Of a DNA stretch of 64,000 bases, positions 1 through 9,282 are shown in pieces. The stretch's first letter is position 1. Each line of letters opens with the position of its first letter. Both the position numbers and the translations under genes were made by a program. The notes below the pieces were generated by a model. The model ran no database searches and had not been told where the DNA came from. It saw nothing but the letters and a program-made list of their open reading frames with translations. The stretch lies in contig NQMI01000010.1 of assembly GCA_002270565.1 (NCBI GenBank), forward strand, positions 280,396-344,395, read 5' to 3'. The stretch comes from Stenocarpella maydis. Lineage: Eukaryota > Ascomycota > Sordariomycetes > Diaporthales > Diaporthaceae.

Positions 1-1130
1 CTAGTTACAGAAAACACTCTTTAACCTACATAATAATACTTAATTATAACTCCTTTAAATCTCATTCTCATAACTTCTAACCAGTACCATTATAACCGCC
101 TTATTCTGCTCTTTCTTGTAGTACCCATGCGTAGCGGAAATATTCCTAAATCGCCTTAACTCTTAACCCAACCTCCCAGGCATAAGAATATAAGAATTAT
201 ATAAATCGCTCATCTAAGTTATAGTTAGACACCTTATACTAGCACTAATGATGCAAATAACGCTTTAGATTACTAAAATATGCCTTAATTAGGTTAAAAT
301 TAAGTAAGTATGGGGGTAGATACTTTCACTTTATTTCTTTCTAACTAATTGCCTTATAGATCTCCCTACTATAGTGCTAGGAAGCATTATCTATTGTAAT
401 AATTAACCTTAGGCCTAGGTATAGGCTTATCTTTAGTAAAATACTTTCCTCTAGCTACTATAGAAAGAATTCTTTTGTTATATAGCCCTTATATACTGTG
501 ATAGCGAGTAAGCCATTGATTGTAATTACTAGGAGGATATAGCAGCAAGCGCCTTACTTAAGAAGACTTTCCACCTATGGAGTATACCTAAGAGGTGCCT
601 AACCCATCCTCCTAGCACTATTATACTTATTAAGACCTAATTTATTAAGGAAAACAAACATATTAGCTATATGGCCTGGCTTATTTGCCTACCAGAGGTA
701 GTAGTTATAAATGCCCTTATCCCGCTAGCGGGCTAGTATGTATATCTATTTGTTGCTCTAGCTATAGGCCCTAAGGGTGTTACCTATTATTTTTATAGTA
801 ATATTAATTTAGAACTGCTTAGTAAGGAAATACTATATTTCATTAAGGTATAGGTTTAGCTTAATAAATAAAAGATCTTTAAGTTTCTACTCTATATAAT
901 ATATACATTAGTTAAGCTCTATGGCCTTATTCCAAGCAATCAGGCTAATAAACCTCTAGGGCCTATTGCTCTAGCTTAACTGCATTTAATAGTAATAGTG
1001 ATAGTATACATAAGGCGATAGTTCGGCTGGTAGCAACCCTTTAATGGTATATCTGAATAATTATATAATTAACCCGGAATTCAGCCTACAGCCACTTATT
1101 AGGTGGTACTAAATTAGAATACAAATAGAA
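1..1130 (-). mobile_element. RIP-degraded Tc1/mariner-type DDE transposase relic
   Basis: This AT-rich stretch has no intact ORF. Read on the minus strand from about 655 to 300, it gives a stop-riddled translation that lines up with fungal DDE-superfamily (Tc1/mariner, DDE_3-like) transposases. There is an F-L-N-K-L-G-L-N-K block near 645-620, matching the usual V-DE-SG catalytic strand. It is followed by A-R-R-M-G-stop-A-P, where the family has W. Next come I-T-I-N-G-L-L-A near 500-520 and M/I-D-N-A-S near 390-400, where the second catalytic Asp sits. W-to-stop changes (TGG to TAG) are the RIP signature. The N-terminal part (about 655-1130) is only vaguely recognisable. The element runs off the left edge. 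Family assignment is inference from motif spacing. Confidence 0.6.
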
Positions 1131-2108
1131 CTCCAACCGCTGGAGCTTATTGCTTGTTAGGCAACGATAGCATATCATGAGACCCTTACATTTGCCTATT
1201 TAGGGGCGTTGGTAATGTGAATAGGGTTGAAGTCGTTATCTAGGCGAGAATTGTGAGTTTCCTGACTTTGCACCAAAATTTGGGTAGTCAGTGCGGCAAA
1301 TGCTAATTTAGCCGGGGGGGGGGCTCAGTCTCGTTTTTCCGACACAGTGGCACATGTCGTCTCCCGCGTATTTGTTAGTGCTCCATAATAACTGACAAAA
1401 GATTGCTGATGCACACGGAATTGCGGAATTGTGGCAAAGCACCCATCTACTCACCCACCACAACGTTTTTGATCACGATGTCAACAAAGTTCTGTAGTGC
1501 TGTCCAAATAAACAATTACATATTTCTGACAATGTGCTGACACCACAACAATTCCTGAGAGGCAGAGCTTGGGACAGACACCCTTACCTACTAAGTAGGT
1601 AGCCAAGCACTTCGCTCAAGCGTGCCAAGCCACACGCCGGGCTCAACCTTGGCCCGGCCTGGAGGCACACTTCGGGGCTCGAGCGGTGGAGACATTGGGA
1701 GGATCCTCTTTACAAACACAGCAGCCATGATTCCTAATGGCGCGTCCGTCTATTCACCGCCAGGGTCTTGGACTCATGTGCTCGGGCTAACTGGTATGGT
1801 CGCTTACTCACCATTACTCAAACTGGCTGTGATAGACGAGATGGGCAGGCATGCCCGGGGCGGCGACATGCCTTGGTTAAGATTTGACTTTGATGAGAAA
1901 CTTCTGGCCAGCATACAGCTCCTCCTGGGAAGATGCATCTTATTCCATCTCGCATTGCGGGGAACGGGATGAATATAAAGAAGCGCCAGGTGGTCGCACT
2001 CGTCCTTTGTTGTTTTGGATCATCCCATCATCTCGCATCAAGCTTTCCTCCATTATCTTCCATAGCCATTGGCAATCATCTCTTCCGAGACTTTTATCAC
2101 ACGCCAAC
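1131..2108. other. Transition from transposon relic to genic DNA; no gene seen
   Basis: Base composition changes from AT-rich to balanced near a G run at about 1313-1322. I find no exon-like reading frame here; the open frames are short and lack recognisable protein. The last few hundred bases are presumably the promoter of the hydrolase that starts at 2109. Confidence 0.4.
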
Positions 2109-3193
2109 ATGAAGCTTCCTGCAGACTTACTGTTGCCGGCTTTTGCTCTGGCAGGAATGGCATTTGGTGATTGTCAGTAGCCTTGTCTTTGCAGAACGTG
2201 GCTCATGAAACTGACAAGTACTAGCATTCCCGTTCGAGCGGATCAACAAAAATGACTCTGTGAGTAGTGCCTCAGATGATACATCAAAATGAAGACTGCC
2301 GGGCTGCAGCCCGATGATGGCCAGAGTGGCGGGCACTCCAACGGGCGCACCAGGGACACACGCTCCGAATAGGATATTAAGCGGCAGCTAACAGAACTCT
2401 AACAGCTGCTCCTGATCCTCGATATCCAAGAGGGGCTCTACAGTTTGGCGAGGGACTTTGACGCCACCCTCTACCGCGACGCGATAATTGCACACTCTGC
2501 GATCGGCCAGGTTTTTGACATCCCTGTGGTGATGAGCACCTCGGCCCAGCAAGGTCAGGGCATTCCTGAAATCTGGTCACCAGCTTGAAACCAAGACCTG
2601 CTGACCACGCAAGACAGGCCCCAACGGCCCTCTGCCACAGGAAATCCTCGACATGTATCCGGATGCACCGTTGATCAAGCGCCAGGGCGAAGTTAACGCC
2701 TGGGATAACGTCGAGTTCCGCGACGCCATCAGGGCGGCTAACAAGTCGCAGATCATCATGGCCGGCATTGTCACCGACGTCTGTGGGTCTACCTGCATCC
2801 TTCCCAGTTTCTCCGACCCATCTGTCCCTCTCGAGCATGGAGACCCGTCAGTAACTAACTGGAGACGGCACTCCCACAGGCACGACCTTCCTCGCCCTCT
2901 CGCTGAGAGCTGAAGGCTACTCGGTCTGGGCCAATGTCGAGGCCTCGGGCACAACTACTTCCCTGATCCGTGACGTCTCTAACGACCGCATGGCTCGCGC
3001 GGGGGTCCAGATCGTCTCGCTCTTCTCTATCATCTGCGACCTCATGCGCGACTGGCGCAACACCCCAGGCGCTGCTGAGCTTTTCCCCTGGCTCGACAAG
3101 TACCTCCCCGCCTACGGGATGGTTGCAAGGGCGCACCGGGCTGCTATCTTGAATGGGACTATAATCCCCGGCGAGGCGGGCTTGCCAAGTTAA
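2109..3193 (+). CDS. Isochorismatase-family (YcaC-like) cysteine hydrolase with probable signal peptide
   Basis: Five exons fit in frame: 2109-2166, 2225-2259, 2406-2553, 2618-2782 and 2880-3193, giving 239 aa. All introns are GT-AG; the last has an ACTAACT branch site. The catalytic triad of the family is visible: Asp in L-I-L-D-I-Q-E-G, Lys in L-I-K-R-Q-G-E, and Cys in I-V-T-D-V-C, whose codon is split by intron 4. The C-terminal half (L-A-L-S-L-R-A-E-G-Y, then M-A-R-A-G-V, then R-D-W-R-N-T-P-G) is typical of the YcaC subgroup. Exon 1 adds a short hydrophobic leader ending A-G-M-A-F-A, read as a secretion signal; most YcaC proteins are cytosolic, so this is the odd part. The substrate cannot be told from sequence. 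It stands alone between a transposon relic and an unknown gene. Single-frame reading misses it because of the introns. Confidence 0.8.
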
Positions 3194-3796
3194 GCGAGGA
3201 GTTGTGCCCGTGAACTCAACAGATTGCTACCGCGGAAAGACAGGGCCCTGTGGGACTACAGCTGCTATTGCTGTTGCTCTTGTCAAGACAGGCTGTGGGT
3301 AGTGTTGGAATGGACCGGTTTGTTGGGGCAGATGGCCGAGCTGATACACGACGACGGTGGACATGATGGTCAGCTGGTGGAGGAGAATGAGGGGGGAATA
3401 TTCACTTCTTATACATAATGTTTTAACCACACTTATATATTTGCTTGCGTTTCGAGGTATTAGTCGTGCATTGTCACCTGCTGGTTTTCGGTGTTACGCG
3501 TTGGTTTGACATGGCCACTCATCTATGGTGACTCCCTCTTGCTCGCCACTCATTCCCTCAAAAGTGTCAAACAACTTTTCTTGCTCAAAAAGAAGTATCA
3601 TGTAGTGCCACTCACCGGGTATTCGCACACTGCATTCCTGCAGTCACAGATACTGCAGACCCAAAACAGCGCTTTCATCTTTATATAAACTGCACAACCC
3701 TTGCACCCTGTTCCCTAGAATTTATCCCGCTGCCAAGGAAGACATGTCAAATGTTCGAGCTCAGACCGGAAAGAGGCAAGGAAAACGACAGATAAC
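3194..3796. other. Intergenic; downstream of hydrolase and promoter of next gene
   Basis: No convincing coding sequence. It holds the 3' flank of the hydrolase and the upstream region of the 3797 gene, including a TATA-like element. Confidence 0.5.
3682..3688 (+). promoter_or_regulatory. TATA-like box
   Basis: TATATAA lies about 110 bp before the ATG at 3797, a plausible core promoter position for a fungal gene. Position and motif only; not tested. Confidence 0.4.
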
Positions 3797-5041
3797 ATGC
3801 CCGATCCTGCGAAGTCAGAAGTTCCACGCCCAACACACTCAGCCAGCAGCGCGGCCATGAGTACCAAAGACGGCGGCGCCAGAATAACCTCATATATGTG
3901 GTACATCCACGTCCTAGTGAGTGTGAACGCAGCACACCGCCTGCGGGACAGTCTTGCCCAGCTACTGGACAACGGAACAACAACAGTTACAACCACAACT
4001 TCAAGTTCGCTTCCATACCCGAACCCCATCGAAACCAACGACGACAACGACACCGGCGAAAATAGCGCGAGTGGCAGCAGCAGCAACCAGCCAAGCCACC
4101 AAGATGATGTGCTCGGCGCAGCGAACCAGATAGACGACCTCGCCGACTACCTGGTCCTTGACTTCTTCAACCGGTCAATGCTGGAGACGCTCCTCAACAA
4201 CGCGCCCGTCGAGGTACACAAGGGTGGCTACGACGAGGTCCTGGCCGGTATCCCCACGCACTTTCGCGAGGAGTTCTGCTGCCGGCTGTATTGCCTGTTG
4301 TTCAGCAAATATATCTTGGCGTGGCCCCCAGGCATCGCCGTGCCCGAACCCGCCCGTGGCCCCACTTCTACAGCTACTTCTGCTGCTGCCGCCTCCACCG
4401 ATAATGCTGCGGTGGATGCAAGCACTGCTGGCCCTGAAGCTACCGCGATGAGCACTGGCTCACAGAGAGCCGTGGGGAAGAGCAACCGCAGCCCGATTCA
4501 AGCTCCCAGCAGCAGGGACGATGCAAGGAAGGACGAGATCATGTTCCACATGAACGAGATTACCACCGACGACGAGGCCGACAATACGTTCGACGGCGAG
4601 GATGACAGGCACCCTGACAGCTCCGAACCGCTGAGCCCAGGCTACCAGTCCACACCCGGGCCCGCAAGCCCCTGGTCCGACACGCCCTCGCCGGGGTACG
4701 GCTCAGAGCTTGCAAGGGCTGCCTATCTCGGCACTGTGAGTGATCCGCAGCCGATCCAGTACCTGGGCGACTGCGGCCGCAGCAGGGAGGACGGCCCTGC
4801 CCGAGCCGCATACGCAGGGCCGGGTTCAGGAGCACGTGAAAGCCACGGCGGTTGTATGCTGTCGCCATTGTGGAACCCAAGACGCCAACCAGTGCTCGCG
4901 CACGTCACCCCACAGGACCTGGCAGCCTCGTTTGTGGACACGGGTCTTGGCCAGAACGAGCAGCAGGCCAGCCACACTGGACCCTGCTGCCCCTGCCGCG
5001 CAGGGGAGGTTTGGCCGCACGGCGAGGGAGCACAACGATAA
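3797..5041 (+). CDS. Hypothetical protein, 414 aa, low-complexity flanks
   Basis: A single uninterrupted frame from an ATG preceded by a TATA-like box. I do not recognise the family. Residues about 110-180 form the only ordered-looking block: helical, with L-V-L-D-F-F-N-R-S, then a hydrophobic stretch and two cysteines in E-F-C-C-R-L-Y-C. It is preceded by a Thr/Ser/Asn-rich segment and followed by an Ala/Thr/Pro-rich then acidic, Ser/Pro-rich tail. No signal peptide or membrane segment is evident. The last 80 residues have unusual composition (several Cys-Pro and Arg-rich pieces) and might be a read-through of a missed intron near 4800-4900. It is kept because it is long, starts well and has a core with codon-like bias. 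Confidence 0.5.
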   Translation: MPDPAKSEVPRPTHSASSAAMSTKDGGARITSYMWYIHVLVSVNAAHRLRDSLAQLLDNGTTTVTTTTSSSLPYPNPIETNDDNDTGENSASGSSSNQPSHQDDVLGAANQIDDLADYLVLDFFNRSMLETLLNNAPVEVHKGGYDEVLAGIPTHFREEFCCRLYCLLFSKYILAWPPGIAVPEPARGPTSTATSAAAASTDNAAVDASTAGPEATAMSTGSQRAVGKSNRSPIQAPSSRDDARKDEIMFHMNEITTDDEADNTFDGEDDRHPDSSEPLSPGYQSTPGPASPWSDTPSPGYGSELARAAYLGTVSDPQPIQYLGDCGRSREDGPARAAYAGPGSGARESHGGCMLSPLWNPRRQPVLAHVTPQDLAASFVDTGLGQNEQQASHTGPCCPCRAGEVWPHGEGAQR

Positions 5042-8035
5042 ACCTTCTTCTTCGCTTCGACGCTTTCGATCGAGGGATCCGGCGAATTCCGTGTCCCCGG
5101 TATGTACACTTTTTGCCCGGCAGGATGGTAAAATGGGTACGGTACCCTCGACAAACTAACTGGATGAGGAGGCTTTGGGTACACACACAGGTGCAGGTTC
5201 CCGCGATACTGCCGAGTCCAGTAAACAAGCTTCAATGTTCAACCTTGAGCGCCCTGCCGTTCGCGCACCACAGAGGCGTCGTCAATGGTCAACAAGAGCT
5301 CGCACACGGAGTAGCGGTCAAGATCATATCAAATATGAACGGTGTTGTGCCTCAGCGTGTTGCTCCCGTGACTGGGTTGAAGGATGTGGGGATAACGATA
5401 ATGGGATGACAACTGAGGGGTCGGGTTGGGATGTCGCGCTCCGACCGGTTACGGTAGTGAATCCTCCTGGAGAGGTGTCACCCCAGTCACACGTTGGCTC
5501 GGCCGGAGATCCTAGGGCCGCGTCCGTTTTTTGCTCCCCGACGTCAGACGGCTGGCGTGGGGTGGTCTGCCATGGATCCACGCACAAGCTAGAAGGCTTT
5601 GAAGGTTCCATGGATTCGCGAGTCCCAGTCCCTATAGACAGCCACCTTTCCGAATTGCCGCTCGTATGTACGTCTATCTCCATCCAAGGCAACACACGGC
5701 ACGTCACAGGACGCCGGTCATGGTTGGAGCGCATGTAGACAATAGATTGATAAGTCATTTGCGGAAATTTAAGCAGTCCGTTGGCGAGGTGATAGCGCTC
5801 TTTCCCTGCATCCTCAGCATCCACCTTTTGATCTGCCATTGTGACGTGCACTACTGCAAGCCAGAAATCGAGAAGTGCCTCTTAGATAAACACAGTTCCT
5901 CCCGCGACCGGTGTAGACCCCCGCCCCCCCTGGGCGGCACCCCGAGCTATTGAGCATGTTTCTCATCGCCTCGAGCCATGAGCTGGTCGGGGAAATTGTC
6001 AGCGAAACCGTCCCAGTTTTGTCTGTGATTCTTGCTTTCGAAGAACGGGGAGGGCAAGAACCCAGCAGCTAATGATGTCTGCGAGATCCGAGCCACAGAA
6101 TTCTGCACCGCGATGTCCTCTGCACGGCTGCATTCAGTGCAGTGCAGTGTGCTCATGTGACAACTCACTTGGGTCTCTGGGCTGCGGCTTGGGCTGCGGT
6201 GGCTTCGGCGGCGGCCCTTTGGGAGGCTGACTGTCGAGAGTCGTGGAAAAGATGCTAACTGCCATGACTGAGTGCCAAGGTAGTGTTGAGAACACGAGGG
6301 AGCGGATGCCCGGTAGCGGTATCCCGCGAATAATACTATGTGGACACACCGAGATGTGCACTGCATTCGGCGGCCTTTATGCAGCGCAGCCAATGCTCAG
6401 TGACCGAGAAGAGGTAAAATGATTCCGACTAGGGCTTGATGGTCTGCATGGAGGAAGAGTCTCGGGCCGTTCGTTGGGAGTGTGCGAATACTCGTCTCAC
6501 GGCCAGCATCTTCCGGAAGCGAAGGGTTGAATTTATAGCTGCGCCAGCCTGGCCACCGAGTATCCTGCACGAAAAGAACAAAGATTTAGCAGTCTTGAGC
6601 ACCGCAGCAGCTCTGCATGTTCGGCGAGGTGAACGGCTCACTCGAGCGGGTCTCAGTTTTGTGCTGGGCAACGGGCTGACAGCCAGGGGTGGCGAGATCA
6701 CGGGTGCGGCCGCCTCCAGAGCTCATTGGATGTAGTTCCAACATGGTTGCCAACCTGTTGGCAGGCCGTCTGTTGGTTCATCCATGATGCGGAGGCCGGT
6801 GAGGGCGCAAATGAAGCATTCGTGAGATCCCCATAGGGTGAGGCGATGTTCGGCCACGCTGGAGCCACTGAGACTCCTGAGACGGGCCTTGTACTCGAGT
6901 GACCGGGCCGTGCTACACAGTTGCTCGTGGCATAAGGCTCAAGAGGCCGAGGCAACGGCTAGCAGGCCCCCTCAACGAATTGGCTTGGTAGATGATGCAA
7001 AAATTGGCATGCGGACGACGGTGGTCAGGCCTTTGACGCCGAAATGAGACGCCAAAGAGGAGAATATCATGGCCCTCAAGTCGTACGGCATGAAGCTGTT
7101 CAACCCGGTAGGGAGCAGGCCGACCGCTACTTGTGCGGCAAGGCCAATGATTGACTGCCTTGTTCGTCGAGGTCGACAGATGCAAGGAGCGACACGGTTC
7201 CGGCGCAATCTTTTTGAGTCAAGCCGACACTTCTGTGCGATGCGGACGGGCGGTGACTACCGGGAGGGGCGGGGACATGTTGCCTGTTCACGAGATCCAG
7301 GCCCAGGTGCGAGTCCCAAACCGAGACTGGATGCCCCCCTCCCCTCGCCAGCCCGACCAACCACCCCACGTTAGGAGGGGGTCCTCGCAGCATTTGCGAC
7401 CCAACCATCGACTGAAGTACTGAGAGGGGAACGCCAGAATCCTCTTCGTCCGAGACTGGAGCTTTTGCCAATCGAGGGGAGTGCCTTGCTCGCCTAGTGT
7501 TGCGCTTATCCCCGTTGGTATATCTCGGTTGGAGATGTCGGAAAGCCCGCCTTGCCCGTTGCAGCAACGAGTGAGAACAGCGCCGGGCGTGTGATGCAGA
7601 CGGGCAGGAAATCCATTCTTCTCTGGCACGTAAATATGAACGATCGCGAGTGGGAGATTCAAGACCGCTTGATTAACCGTGCGTATATTTTTTAAGTGTG
7701 AAGAAGAAGAGGAGAAAAGAAGGAGGGAGACTCAGGATGCGCGGACGAAGTCGTCGAGAAGCAAAAATGTCTACTCTGACTCAGCACGTGACCGCCGGGC
7801 CCACATGTCCTGGTACGTACCGCTTTTTAGCGCCCGAGCTGTACACTAAAACTTTCGGTGGGGCGCTCTGCCTTTCCTTGAAAAATTTCAACACCAAACA
7901 TCAAACATTTCTCTCTCGCTCTCTCTCGCTCTCTTTCTCTTTCTCCCTTCCTTCTCACCAACCAACCATCGACCAAGGAACCATCGCAACCGCGTTTTCG
8001 ACCATCGCGGTGACGCTCAGCCAGCCGCACCCAAC

Positions 8036-8062
8036 GCCAGTAGAGATGGCTTCTCTACTGGC
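8036..8062. repeat. Perfect 11-bp inverted repeat, 5-nt loop
   Basis: GCCAGTAGAGA (8036-8046) and its exact reverse complement (8052-8062) flank TGGCT. It could form a strong RNA or DNA hairpin. No gene or terminator function can be assigned. Confidence 0.6.
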
Positions 8063-9095
8063 AGTTGGCGCAGCACAGACACGGCTTTGCAACTCGGCAC
8101 AGGTTTGAAGCCATTCTCTCCTTCTCCCGCAGCAGTCAACTCGGCTCCAATTGGGCTGTGCTTGCTATTCCGCTCTCGCGCGCCTGTTTCTCTCTTCTCC
8201 CATCATCGCATGCAGAGGCCCAAGGGAGAGGGCGAGGACACTCGTCTTCAAAACCACAAATTGCCTACCGCTGTGTTCTCTCTATGCACAAGACGGTCAA
8301 CTTTTTTTATATCGTTCGAGTGGAAGAGCAACACCAGGGTCTAGACAACCCGTCCAATCCACCCTGCTGGTGTAGACCAAAGTGCAGCAGCAGGACTAAT
8401 GCGGACAGACATCCTCCCAGCACTGCAAGGTCGGATTTCAATTGGAGATGGGGAAGGGTGGTCTTGAAGCGGCTCGACTGGTCCGCCTTCGGCACGGCTG
8501 ACTTGTGAGGAGGAGACGGCCGCGATGGTGGCTGTCATTTCCATCGGAAGCCGCCAGAGCCCCGCCCAGCCAGCCCGTCCTCAAGCTGGAGTCACTCAGC
8601 CAGTCGGTCGGTCCAGGAAGTGTGGCATAGACGGAACATTCACATTCATCACGACCTCTTGCACCGACACAACTGGACCTGTGCCCAGCGATCCTCTGTT
8701 CGCCTCGTGTGAATTCAGGGTTGATTGCTGAGGCAGTTCGATCACACCAAGGAGCCATCAAATCCTCATGATGTCAATTTCCAATCGACAGGTCCTAGAT
8801 CAATCGGGGTTTGGGAAGCCGGGTTCGCTGTAAGCTTGAGCCCGGTGGAACTCTCCCATGAAGACGCCATATTCCACTCCGTTCGCCGAGATCGTCGATC
8901 TTTGAGGTTGGGGAAAACCATGGCTTTCGCCTACATTATATATAATGCATAGCGTGCACACTTGTTCCCTTTCTGTCTAGTCTGGCTGCTCTTTCCTGGT
9001 AGGATCCTTTCCAATGAGATAATTCAACCAATAAAAAAAAAACAGCTAAGCAATCAGTCGCCTGTCGGAAACTTCCATGTTGACATGCGACCCAC

Positions 9096-9136
9096 GTCTG
9101 TCTGTCTGGCTGGCTGGCTGGCTGGCTGGCTGGCTT
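9096..9136. repeat. (CTGT)n/(CTGG)n microsatellite
   Basis: About three CTGT units run into about seven CTGG units. A similar CTGG array lies at 27685-27724. Confidence 0.9.
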
Positions 9137-9282
9137 GCCCGACCCAGCATCCGCTCAACCCAAAATCACGACTTCGGTCATGATCATGACGCTCCAATTC
9201 ATCGCAAAGCTCATTCGAATATGACTTAAGCAAAAACACACTGAGCGCCCGTCGTCGCTAAGAAAGGACCGCTCTTCAGACC

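Larger units (their letters stand above)
5042..9282. other. Long gene-poor stretch with simple repeats and a hairpin
   Basis: About 4.2 kb with no gene I can support. Open frames are short and of shuffled composition. A weak two-exon candidate on the minus strand (about 6275-5944) would join a Pro/Lys-rich N-terminus to a short second exon after a GTGAGT donor near 6170, but it has no recognised family. The stretch also holds a CT-rich tract at about 7910-7945, a perfect hairpin at 8036-8062 and a CTGT/CTGG microsatellite at 9096-9136. Confidence 0.45.

Noticed and set aside
5944..6275. Two-exon minus-strand gene with a Pro/Lys-rich start
   Set aside because: The donor is good but the acceptor and second exon are ambiguous, and no family is recognisable.
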